From NCBI RefSeq assembly GCF_032854445.1, contig NC_088295.1, positions 46,115,385-46,179,384 of the forward strand: DNA of 64,000 nucleotides, written 5' to 3'. Source of the stretch: Liolophura sinensis (Eukaryota; Mollusca; Polyplacophora; Chitonida; Chitonidae). How positions within the stretch are numbered: the first letter of the stretch is position 1; each line of letters begins with the position of its first letter. This document shows positions 1 to 11,627 of this stretch, piece by piece. Made by a program: the position numbers and the translations under genes. A model generated the notes under the pieces. The model was not told the origin of the DNA. It did not search any database and saw only the letters and a program-made list of their open reading frames with translations.

Positions 1-516
1 TAGCAGCTCAGTTGTAATCAGTAACGAGACACTGGCAAATTCTTTACAGCCTTCAATTACTCAGTGAAATATCTCCATGAACAACAAATGTGACATGATT
101 TTAGATCGTCTTATTTACCTGAACTTGATTAGGCCTACCCTACCTCTCTATAAGTTGATGTTTTTTCCCCAGATACCAGCTCCTCTTCGTTGTAGCTTTT
201 CCTTGAGCTGATCAGTTGTAAAGGATTTGTACATGTAGCTGCTCATCTTGAAAGGCAGTTACCTACAAGTTCCCAAGCGGTGTATTTGAGGCCCTCTAAT
301 GGCACTTCCTCATAGCAACCAGAACAAAGAACTCTTTCCAAGTCTCCCATTGCCCAGGAAGGATGCATCTGTTTTTCATAAATTCAAAAAAAAAATATCT
401 TTGTTTGAAAGATGAGAATATGTTAGTACGAGATTATTATTTTTTTTTTGATTCTTAATTTATTATGATGCGATTGTTAATATGGTTGTGTGATATTTGG
501 AATGCAATGTTAACAG
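1..516 (+). other. CEP131 intron (no exon recognised)
   Basis: Sequence upstream of the first recognised CEP131 exon. A pyrimidine tract followed by CAG occurs near 165-173, but the downstream sequence meets a stop within a few codons in the useful frames, so I do not call an exon. The stretch ends in an ordinary acceptor. Confidence 0.6.
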
Positions 517-3500
517 GAACTTAAAGTGAAAAGAGAAGGGAGAAAAGAAGAAGTGAAAAAGAAAGCTGAGGAGCAGTTAGCTTTGCTACAGGCCTCTGGT
601 AAACTTCCTAAATCTCCCACATCAGCTCGAACTAAAGGGGAGAGAACTCCACGACTGCAGACACCTGTGTCACCAGCAGAGGGCAAGGCTGAGGGGGATA
701 TGACCAACAACCTGAACATGTTTCTAGAGGTACTGGGAATGACCTAAAATTTCAATCGTTACTAAAGTTAACATTTTGTCTGTTTTATAGAGTTGATCTT
801 AGAAAGCTTTCATATTCTTGAGTATGGCGTAAAACACCAATCAAATAAATAAATAAATCAAATACGATAGAGGTTTGTTTGGAAAGCAGGGTGGTATCCT
901 AATGATTCAGCACCAAAAGAAATATTTCATAGCTTCTGAAAATTTGGTTTAGGTGATAAACAAAAATGAATGAACTTTTGGGATATGACTTACCATGTTT
1001 CTGGAGATGCTGTAAATGACCTAAAGTTTCATTCATGCGACATGCAATTTCATATTTCGCCTCAATGTTAGAGTTGATTGTTTTGAGGTTTGTTTGGAAG
1101 GTTTGATGATATTCTGATCGTCATATAAGTCATGAAAAACATGAAATATGGGATGAAATTTATTCATCTAGTAGAACTTCCTTATTTTTATTCGAACGAT
1201 GCCTTAAAAGATACATGAAACGCTTTAGTTTTCTTGCCTAATGGGCTGTTTAGGACATTAATAAGATGTAACGGTACCCCCAAAAAATTTCAGTGTTCGT
1301 TTTGAGGGCTAAAAGTAAATAAATCATTATAAACCATGAAAGATATATCATTCAGCATACAAACATATCAGTTTGAACCTAGAAGCTATAACTGTTTAAT
1401 ACGTGACAGGGACAGATCAGAACTTTCCAATCCAGTTGCGAAGGGAAAAGTTGGATCCCTTCGTTTTCTTTATCTATTCTGGTCGAAATATCACATTATG
1501 TGGAAAGATGATGCTCGAAAACTATCCCACTTACTTTGGAATAACTAAAGCTGGCACAACAAACCATTCAGTGGAAAGCAAAATGTGATCGCAATAGTGA
1601 TCGACCCTGCTCAGGGCCCTTCGCTGAATCATGTAATTTCAAAAAAAATCTGATTATTGACGGAAAATATGCATAAAACATAGGGGTAATTAACAGATGT
1701 AAAAAACCTCAAAAAATTTTTTTTTTAAATTTTCGTATTGTTTTTTTAAAACTTTCTGGCATAAAGTTTCTTCATTTGGCTGAGAAACATAATCTTTGTT
1801 TTAGACACCCTTTTCACATATCCTTTAAATTTCAGTAAATGAGGGGTTTCTCATGATTGATTGAGTGTGGGAATTTAAATCTGGCTGTTATCAGTTCTTC
1901 TGTGTAGTTCAGTTTGCTCGGTCGTGTTAGTGTCACATAACCAACATATCTGGTCTGAAGTGATCTTTCTGTGAATAACTTCTTGACCCTGTTGATGTTT
2001 TCAGACGGAACCTAAAAGAGTTGACACAGATAAGACAACTGATGACCCCCCTCCGACACCATCACATGCTCACACGAAAACAACACTAGACGATCTGTTG
2101 GCTACTCTGAAGAAACTAGAAGAAGATGAGAAATTTGCTACACCAAGGCCAGACAAGAAAAATTCCTGGTGTAAGTCTTGACCTTTGTTGGCCTTCTCTG
2201 TGATTTAAGGCCGTTTAATATGTTTTGCAGATTCACCAGTGTCGTTAGCCTATGGTGTGACCTTATTAGCCATTATTGTGACATGATTGGTCCTTATGAC
2301 AAGGGTGGTTCCTCGTAATGGTGAGCGCCCTGTGTCTCTGTGCCAGAATAGTGTGTATGGTATGCTGTGTTCAACTAGATTTTTTTTCACCCAACATAGC
2401 CACCCAAAGTTTGTGTTTATACTGTGGTTAGTGTACTTTCAAAAAATCATAAAAAATAGTGAATGTGATCAACAGAAACCTTCAAAATTTGAGTCAATAT
2501 CATTGAGTTATCATTTCTGTTCACTGATGCTATGTTTCTAGTGAATGGTCTGGAAAAGAGTAAAGATACAAGTTTGGGGCCAGAGACATATCTGTCAGCT
2601 GAGAAACTTGAGAAGTTCACCTCATCCAAACAGGCAATGAGTAACTCAGGCTTCCTGTCTGATGACAAACTCAAGAGCATCCTCAACTTCCTGGACGAGG
2701 TTCAGACAGCAGATAGGCTCAGTGACATTGACCATGTTACCGTAAGTATGACTGTCTGGGTGAAAACAATGGTATTTGAACTGAATATGCTGAAAGTAGA
2801 TTTGAACATTTATAATAATGATGAGTAGTTGTAAAATGCATGAAGCAGATGTGCATATGTTCAAGAAATAATCTGGTGGTCATTACACCTACAGCTATGT
2901 ATGTGCAACAAAAATTCATTTTATATCAAAAGAAGACATTCACATTGCAGAGGTGAGGTGGGCAAGATACTTCAAGGTGTCTCATGCTGACAAGTATTTT
3001 TCACTGTGACTGGAAATTATCACATATCTTATAATTGTATTTCTGAAAGATTATTACTTCTATGTACTATATTTTGAGAGCTGATCTGTTCAGATGTTTG
3101 TATTGGAGTTGCTTAAGATGTAGGGTAAATTCCTGTCTTTAAGGTCCATGGAAGACTTCTTGTCTACCACCAGTATGGCATACATTTGTCAACACAACGT
3201 GTAGGAAATTTTGTCAGTAACTTGCTGTAGATCAGTTATTTATTTATTTATTTGATTGGTGTTTTACGCAGTACTCAAGAATATTTCACTTACACGACGA
3301 CGGCCAGCATTATGGTGAATGGAAACCGGGCAGAGCTTGGGGGAAACCCACAACCATCTGCAGGTTGCTGCCAGACCTTCCCACGTACAGGCAGAGAGGA
3401 AGCCAGCATGAGCTGGACTTCACAGCGACCGCATGCTGTAGATCAGTGGTTGTACCCTTGGCACACCAGTTTCCTCCACCCATACAATTGATGTTTAACC

Positions 3501-6500
3501 ATCGCATAAATGAAAATCTATTGAGTAAGACATTAAAACAGAAATCAGATAAATAAATATCACATGTAGATGTTTTTGTTGTGTGGTAGGATGTAGGTAA
3601 GGCAGTTGAACTGATGGAGAAGCCCCCATTACTAGTGCCTTCCGCAGACGAGATATCTCAGATGGAGCAGGCCTCAGCTGCTGCTAATGAGGTCACTAAC
3701 ACGGTCTTGTCACAAAAGCTGGAGCTGGAGGAAAAGAAACGGACTGTTCAAATGTTACAAAAGGCTCTGGTAAGTCTAGGTAATAGCCATCAGTTTCATG
3801 CTAAAATGGGGAACTTTTCCCGCTTAAATTATTCGGGCCTAAGCTGCATAGGCTGTTGTTCATTCCTGCCTTTGAAATGATCTTTGGTAGGCAAACTGGT
3901 GACATAGTACTCCTGCACTGCAAGAGCAATGGTCAGTGCAGCTTGGACACAAATCGTATTTGCCTGAGAGAAGAAACCACTTTACAGTGTCAATCCATTT
4001 AGTCTTTTACATTATGAATGCAAACAAATGTTTACATGAAAACAGTTATCCAGATAACAGTCAGATTACCTTGTCATCTTAGAGGAAATAACAGAAAATC
4101 TCCACAGATCATGGTCATCATCAGTTTTGCTGCATAAAAAACAGCCTGTTTGCAATAGGGTAGCAATCAGGATGTGGATCCTTACAGAATAGTTTACATG
4201 TTGTAACGGCAACAATCTTATTGATTTCTCAACTGAACCATCAGATGCTGCGCCCATTATAAAGATTATCTAATTTCATGTGTAACCCTTGGCCTTGAAT
4301 CAATGACCAAATAAATCAAATGATCAAGTAATACTCCAGTACTTACATGTATTTGCCTGTAGTGTTCATGGTTGAAAACCACATGTTGTGTGGTGAGCTA
4401 TAACCATAAACCTTTGAGAATGGTTGGTTGTTGACAGAACCAACAAAGGGAGTTAACTGTGAGACATGCTAGAGAGACAGAGAAGGAGATGAACAAACGT
4501 TTAGATGTACAGAAGGATGAGTATGAAGAGGCCATCAAGCGTCACCTGTCTTTCATTGATCAGGTATGTAGCATCTTTAAATTTCTAAGTATCAGTTGCA
4601 AGTACATTTTTATGTGTTGATAACAGCCAAGTGTTGTTTAGTGAGCAGAACACCAGACTCTGTATTGATTCAAAGGGTTTAAACTTGTATGTTATGAATG
4701 TTAGTTACAGCCTGAAAGTAAATTTAAATTAATAACTTAAATATATCCCAGAATCTGAACCATACAAAACTTAAAAGAAAAGACTGAAGTGTTGTCATAA
4801 CATATTCACAAGTTTATGTAAGAATATTCTCAAAAATGGCTTCAGTTGATCTGGTGATTATACGAGGAAGTCTATGCATATTTTTTTTAATTAAAATTCA
4901 GCCCATAATTGTTTATTACAGTTGATAGATGACAAGAAGGCTCTTAGTGAAAAATGTGAACAGCTTGTCAAGGAACTCAAAACAATTGACAAGAAATTCC
5001 AAGATAAATTTAAGGCGTCTGAAGAAAGGTAAGATGACTTTTGATAAATGTTGTAATGTGATCTTATTTTGGCATCTGGCCAAAAATGTCTGAATAATTG
5101 ATGATTAAAGTGTCAGAGAGCATATATGTAACTGGTCATTTAGTACATTTATCTAATTTAGATGTCAAAATGTGTTAAAAGTATTAAATATTGCTGCATT
5201 ATAACCTTGTAAACCCTTGATTTCCTCTTGTTCGCTGTTGTGAAGTATGTGTTTTTGGAATTTGTATCAGACACGCTCAGGAGTTGACCAGAATAAAAGA
5301 AATCCATGCTGCAGCTGAGAAACTGCGTCGAGAGAAGTGGGTGGATGAGAAGACCAAAAAGATCAAGGTGATCTCTCCATCTACATGTTCTACTTCAGGT
5401 CCACTTTCATAAAACTGTTTAAACCAGTTTTGTTGTAACTTCTGTCATAAGTCTTATCACTTATGGCACTATACCTAGACAATGCCATTTGTTAGAAAAA
5501 AGAAAAGTTGAGGGAAATTTGGTGTTATAAACTTCTGTAAAAGTGGGTGTAGAAACAAGACTTGATCGCTCAGTTCTTCTTGTCTTAAAGATTCAAGGCT
5601 GTCATGTGATTCACTAAGATCTTATGATTTGTGTCAGTACTGCTCAGTTTTATTAAAACTACTTCTGACCCTGGTTGGTTCAAACAGTTAAAGTGCTAGT
5701 GTTTAGCGACTGTCAGATCCAGCTCTTGTTACTTCAGTAGGTGCTTATAGTCAGGATGTTTGTCTGGCCAGTGGTGAAAATGCTGTGGGTTGATCGGGGC
5801 ACTCTGGTTTCCTATGGAAAAATAGTTGAGGAGCAATAAAATAAATAAACATAACTAATTCTGTGTTTCTCTTGGACTATTGAAGATCCAATGTTTTGTG
5901 CCCTGTAGGAAATGACTGTGAAGGGATTAGAACCAGAAATACAGAGATTGATCGCAAAGCATAAGGGTGAGATAAAGAAGATAAAACACGTTCATGAGGC
6001 CGAGCTTCTGGAGTCGGACGAGAGAGCTGCGCAGCGCTACGTCAAGATGACAGAAGAGTTGAGGGACCAGTTAGCTCACGAGAAGGAGGCAGCCTGTAGT
6101 AGAGAGAGGGACCTGGCTAAGCAGAGGTATGTGTACTATGCAAAACAGAGCATATGATATTCCAGTTCTGTTTGTTATTTGAATGAAGTAATATAGTTAG
6201 GCCAGTCACAACATGTCATTTAATGCAATCGTTAAAACATATCAGTACCATGCACACATTTCACATGACATGCACATGAAATTGGTAGGGTGCATTTTGA
6301 AATTTGCATTAAAACTGGTCACTGATTAAATCACAACTAAAACTTGTCTGTATGTGTTTTTCTTTGTTAGATGTTTTGGTGTTATTGATAAACTGTTTGT
6401 CTGATTGAAAATGTGGAATATTAATGGCTCTGACTCGTTGATATGAAATATTCCAAAGCAAATATGTATTTCTGGTATGTCATAGTGCAAACAGAAAAGC

Positions 6501-9500
6501 TTTCCCTATTGCATGTCTGTGCTATTATAGAGCACCTTACTTTTGTCTGCAACTAAGTAAGGTGGTGACATTAGGTTTGTGCTGTCTTACTTTGATTGTC
6601 TTTCACCAATAGGAAATGCAAGTATTTTCATTTGCCAGAGTTTTGCCTCTGTGTAGTAATAGAAACTAAACTTCCCAACTTATAAAACTAAACTAAAAAA
6701 TTGTGTTTTCAAAGGAAAATAAATGACATCATGTCTTACTTGTGGTGATGAAACTTAAATCTTCCCAGTATAATCCTACTTTCCAAACAAACTTCAGAAT
6801 TCTTTCTGGAGGTCAACATAGGTCAACATAGGACTGTTTATTCCTGTGTTGATGTTTATTCTTGTGTATCTGAAAGGTTTGAGAAACAGCTTCAGCAGGA
6901 GGAAGAGGCTTATCAGCAACAACGACGCAGGCTACATTCAGAGGTTCAGGATGAGAAGGAGCGGCTTGCCCAGCAGGCTGCCCGTCAAAGGAGTGAGCTG
7001 GACAAGCTCCAGCGACAGCTTGAGGACTCCCACAGGCAAGCCCTGGAGGCCATGAAGTCAGAGTTTGAAAAGGCCAGAGAAGAGCAGGAGAGGAGACATA
7101 AGGTTGTTGCCAGTTAGAATTTTTCCTTTCAACTGTGACTGTCACATTGACTATTCACCAGAGATCAGTCAAGACTCTGAAGTCTAGATATCAAAACATA
7201 CCAGTGGTCAACCAAAGTGGTCAATGTTCCAGGGCAATAATTGCAAGGCCAATTCCCAAAACAATGTTCAAAACAAACTAAATAAGAACTAAGAAAGTAA
7301 GTACCATAACAAAAATTAATTTTTCTATTTGAGGCAAATGAATGAAATCAGCATCCATACCATAATGTACCATGTTAGTTTATAAATTGTCGACTGTCAA
7401 AATATGCATCACAGTTGCGCTTTGATTGCCACCCCTGAAGCCTTGTAGGGAAGCATAGTTATATTTGTTCGAGCAAACAATCATATGTCAAATAAACTGA
7501 ATTCTGTAGAGGGTTGACACTGAGTGGTAGATGTTTATCTTAGGACATAGGACTTAGGAATTTGTGGATTTCCTAGTTCCCACAGTGTGTGGGGCTTTGG
7601 ATACATTAAGCATTCAACAGTGCTCATATGGCCATTTGCACAATCTACCATGGGTTGAAGACCACATGTTTCCACCAGTATTGTGTGCATATCTGTACAT
7701 CACATATAGGAGAGTTTGTCAGTAACTTGCCAAAGGTTGGTGGTTTTATGCTGAGAACTCATATGTTAAAGTCAGAAATTGCTCAGGCTGTGACTTTAAC
7801 TCAAGAGGTTTGTCAGGTACCTAGCAAAGGTCCATAATTTATGCTGGGAACCCCATAAGACTTGTCATCATTGTATACTAAAGTTAAAAATTGCTTGGGT
7901 TGTGCCTTTTACTCAGGAGTTTGTCAGGTACCTAGATTTAGAAAAGATCAGTGGTTTCCTCACTGCTTTCCTCTACCAATAAACCAAACTGCTGTTGTAC
8001 TAGTGCAGAATTCTTGTGTGTGACATTCAAAAACAATCAAGTAAGATGAATGGTGCTTTTTTTTTTCATTCACAGACAGAGGTGAAAGAGCTGCAGGAGA
8101 GGCTGAAGGTGGAAAAGGAGTCCTGGGAGGAGAATTACATGAAGCGTCAGGAGACCTGGCTGGTACAGAAGGAACGCGAGTTGAAGGAGCAGGTGAGGAG
8201 GGACAGGGACAAGGAGATCGAAATGGTGATCGCACGGCTGGAGGAGGATAACTCCTCATCACGGGCAGAGTGCGAGCGGACCGCTGAGAATAGGATTAAG
8301 TGAGTATACCTGAATGGCAAGTGGGAAACCCTACCGGTCTCCATGTGTAGTTTGCTTCATGGGGGGATTTATATATATGTGATCTTTGATAGTTTTTCTG
8401 TCCTGTAGTGTTCAGAGTAGTATATAATGTAGGGTATTTACCTTAAAAACGTTGCTTTAAAATGTGCATTATGTTACCTTTCACCCAATAGTGATTTTCC
8501 AATCCCATTTCCCTACATAAATCTATATAGTATCCTTCAAATGAATAAATTAATTAATGTTGTATTGTAAATTTGGGATGTGAATGATTCTAAAATATGT
8601 AGGTTAGATAAGACATGTTATGGGGGGAAAAAATAAACTTTATGCTTGAACATCTCCAGACGAATAAGAGACAAGTACGAGGCTGAAATGGCAGAGCTGG
8701 AGAGATCTGAAAGAATGGCTTTGGAAAAGTTCAATGAGATGAAGGTGAGCTGGATTTTTTTGGTTTAGCTATTTTCAAATGTTACATTCACAGAACTTGC
8801 CAGTACTGGTTAATACATCATTTTAGTTACAAGCTTTTAGGGTCACACATAACATAATCATGATTACAACTAACAGATTAGACATGTAGATATATTGGGT
8901 TCTTCATTGGTGAGTATTAAATTTATTTATTTTATTTGATTGGTGTTTTACACCGTACTCAAGAATATTTCACTTATACAACAATAACCAGCATTATGGA
9001 GGGAGGAAACTGGGCGGAGAACTGTACCAGGAAGCCAGCATGAGCTGGACTTGAACTCACAGCAACCGCATTGGTGAGAGGCTCCTGGGTCATTAGCACG
9101 CTAACCAACTGAGCCATGGTGAGTATTGAAAAGATAGCAGTTGTAATTATGTGATTTATACAATCTTTGTCTGTCAGGCTCGTCTAACAGAAGTAGAGGG
9201 AGAAAACCAGAGACTGAATGTGATCTGTAAACAGAAAGATCAGGAAATTGCTGATGTGAAAAAAGTGAGTAGGTTCTGAAAACCAGAAAACAGGTACCGC
9301 TTTCACAAGACAAGTGCCAGTTTTTCTTAACTTTCTTCGTAAATCACCTTATTGCACTATGATCCATAGACTGTTTGTCTGAAAGTGACCCCAATGACAC
9401 AGCATCCAAAAATGTTCTGTACAACAGCCATTTTAAGGGTTTATTTTAAATTAGATTTGTTGTACATGTTCAAGTAGAACTTAGGAGGACTCTCAACAAA

Positions 9501-11627
9501 GGGAGGAATTTTGGGGTGAATTGGCAGTCTTGTTTTTCCTTGCTTGTGACTTAGCCCAATAGGCCCCAGTCAGCCAAGTTTTAGTTTGCTTTATCTGTGT
9601 GGGTCAGTATTTTTGATGTCTTGAGCATGCTTCAGTAACTCAAATGTTTCACCACTCATACTAGGAGGGACCTTGCTGTCTCAGATGATTAAATCATGAT
9701 TGGCTCAGACCCTTGACCTATGAGGTCGTGTGTTCAAATTCATCTCTCTCTAGTTTAAGTCAACTGCCTGACAAAGCCCGGGTTTTACTGCAGTCATTGT
9801 TTTTCTCCATCCATAAACCGCACTCCCGTTATATTAATAAAGAATTCTTGAGCAAGGTATAAACACCAGTCAGTCAGTCAATCAATACAACAAGGAAGTA
9901 GGTACTTGTGATATACCAGTAGTAACCAAGTTAAATGTTAAAGCAATGTTATGTTGATGACAAGTTCGGGCTGATTGAGACTGACCTGTGATATGTCTTG
10001 TCTATCATCTCCCAGTTCTCTGAGAAGCTTCACCGTGAGCGTGACCACGTGTCAGACGTGATTCGTCAAGAGTTTGCGGACCGTATTGTGGCCACAGAGG
10101 AAGAGAACAAGCGGTTAAAGGTGGAGATGTCGGAGCTGAAAGCCAGGCATAAGGTGGAGCTGGAGAGAGGGAAGGCTGACATTGAGGTGATCCACAGACA
10201 GAAGGAAGAAGAAATGGAGGAGGTGCATAAGAGGTCAGGCTCAGCAGCAGGATTTATCCAGTCATGTGTTGACTGATTTGTTTATGTTCCACCAGTGTGG
10301 TGTGCATATCTGGTTGTTAACTTTATTGTGGGAATTCCTGTTCATGGCAGATCATTATTTTGTAATTTTGAAACATTTTTGTTTCTAAAACATGTCTTTG
10401 ATACTGCATTGATATTAATCTGTTGTGGCATATTCTAAAACAGACCAAATGATCTCTCTTTACTGAAAGAGAAAATTATAACCTTTCGATAAAATTCGAT
10501 AGAATTGGTTGTTGCTGATCTTGGCATAAAAAATCTTGCTTCACCACTTACCTCTGTATTGGTAGGACATGTGAGGTGCTGGTTCAAACCCAGCTTTGGA
10601 CATACAGTGTGTAATGTGTGTATTAATGTAACACTTGGGGTTTAACGCTATACATAACAATTTATCAGTCATATGACGGCGAGGAGTCATTAGGTGTGTG
10701 CACATTTACTGTGCCTTCTTGTGGCAGAGCGAGTCCATACTCCAGACATGACACCCCACCTAGTCACATTATACTGACATCTGGCCAACCAGTCCTGTTT
10801 CCTTGATTTAACCTGAGCAACAAGTACCATTTTTAAAGTCTTTGGTATGACCAGACGCAGGTTTGATCCCAGAGTCTCCCAACTTCGAGGCAGATGCTCT
10901 AACCATTATGCCACCAAAGCAGTTAGGCAGTTTGTAGTTTTCTCTACTCTCAGTGTGTGTGAGGCTTTGGCAATCATAAAATTCTTCAGAAACTTGCCAG
11001 GTTGATGAGGCAGACACTCCTGTTTCCTCCACTCATAAATCTAAATGCCATTCAGAAAAAAATTTTGAGTATTGCAGTCAAATAAAAAGATATTTTTTTA
11101 TGCTTTTTGCATTACTTAGTGTTATACAGAGACGTGCTTGTGTAGTTGTGAAAACTCTCGGTTAATACAACACTTGCCATGGTCAGCATCATGGATGATC
11201 AGCATGTGAGGTCATGGATCATTTTAAAGGTGTCATATTTCTGGAACTAGATGAACAAGTATAGTGAAAGAGAGTTTTTCAAGCAAAGAGAGAAAAAAAC
11301 ATGTACATTACATTTTAAACTTGCTAGGACCTCTGAAGACCTCTGATAAGCAATTGAAACCAGTCAGAAATTGGACTGGGTTCATTTCGTAATGAATTGT
11401 ACAGTAAACTGAAACAGCTAGGAAGTAAAAGCAAGTGTAAATTATTTTGATTGCAAAAGATTTTATTAACATCTTTGTAAAACTTTTCTTCCAGAGTTAA
11501 GCAAGCTATAGCAAAGAAGGAAGATGTTGTCACTCAGCTTAAGCAGCAGTACCAGGCAGCAGTGAAGAGGGCTGATCATTTAGAGGGGCTGCTACAACAA
11601 CAACGCAAACAACTGCTCAGTAAATAG
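517..11627 (+). CDS. CEP131: CEP131 (AZI1) centrosomal/centriolar satellite protein, 5' end outside window
   Basis: Coding exons: 517-729, 2005-2170, (possible 24-bp microexon 2231-2254), 2542-2741, 3590-3769, 4438-4563, 4922-5028, 5271-5367, 5909-6126, 6877-7102, 8076-8299, 8660-8744, 9178-9264, 10016-10233, 11495-11627 (TAG). Phases agree at every junction, giving about 767 C-terminal residues. The protein is almost all charged coiled coil. Recognised from family-typical stretches such as REKWVDEKTKKIK, GLEPEIQRLIAKHK, HEAELLESDERAAQR, KEIEMVIARLEED, VIRQEFADRIVATEEEN and the C-terminus AVKRADHLEGLL, which match my memory of vertebrate CEP131. Known role: centriolar satellite component needed for ciliogenesis and genome stability. 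The first exon here opens in phase 0 after an acceptor at 515-516, so the N-terminal part and promoter lie to the left. Introns hold several SINEs. Convergent with HID1. Confidence 0.95.
812..858 (+). mobile_element. SINE-A tail fragment
   Basis: Only the last ~45 bp of the SINE-A 3' end (ttgagtatggcgtaaaacacc, then AAAT repeats), in a CEP131 intron; a strongly 5'-truncated copy. Confidence 0.75.
3130..3500 (+). mobile_element. SINE-C copy split by a SINE-A insertion
   Basis: Left part about 3145-3236 ('ccaccagtatggcatacatt', 'aattttgtcagtaacttgc') and right part 3448-3490 ('gttgtacccttggcacaccag', 'tttcctccacccataca') are the two halves of one copy of a third dispersed family. Compare 7640-8000. 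The SINE-A at 3237-3434 lies between them. Confidence 0.6.
3237..3434 (-). mobile_element. SINE-A, 5'-truncated, with 13-bp target duplication
   Basis: Antisense copy in a CEP131 intron, flanked by gctgtagatcagt at 3224-3236 and 3435-3447. The target is itself a copy of another repeat (SINE-C), so this is a nested insertion. Confidence 0.9.
7640..8000 (+). mobile_element. SINE-C copy with internal duplication
   Basis: Contains 'gaagaccacatgtttccacc', 'gagtttgtcagtaacttgcc' and near the end 'ctttcctctaccaataaacc' and 'agtgcagaattcttgtg'. A stretch with 'tttgtcaggtacctag' and 'aaagt(c/t)a(g/a)aaattgctt/cggg' appears twice (about 7770-7830 and 7880-7935), so part of the element is duplicated. 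CEP131 intron. Confidence 0.55.
8919..9116 (-). mobile_element. SINE-A, internally deleted, with 11-bp target duplication
   Basis: Antisense copy flanked by tggtgagtatt (8908-8918 and 9117-9127). The tRNA-like head is present on the right, but about 65 bp of the body (the hgtgggtttcccc part) is missing. CEP131 intron, just before the exon at 9178. Confidence 0.88.
9685..9870 (+). mobile_element. SINE-C-like copy with tRNA-like head
   Basis: 'tgacctatgaggtcgtgtgttcaaattc' resembles a tRNA B box (shown here in two overlapping pieces: gaggtcgtgtg, gtgttcaaattc). It is followed by 'tttctccatccataaaccgc' and 'aagaattcttgagcaaggta'. CEP131 intron. Confidence 0.45.
10630..10915 (-). mobile_element. 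SINE-B copy
   Basis: 'ggggtttaacgctatac', 'cagtcatatgacggcgagga', and on the right the complement of a tRNA-like head (tggcataatggttagagca; gggatcaaacct). CEP131 intron. Confidence 0.75.
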
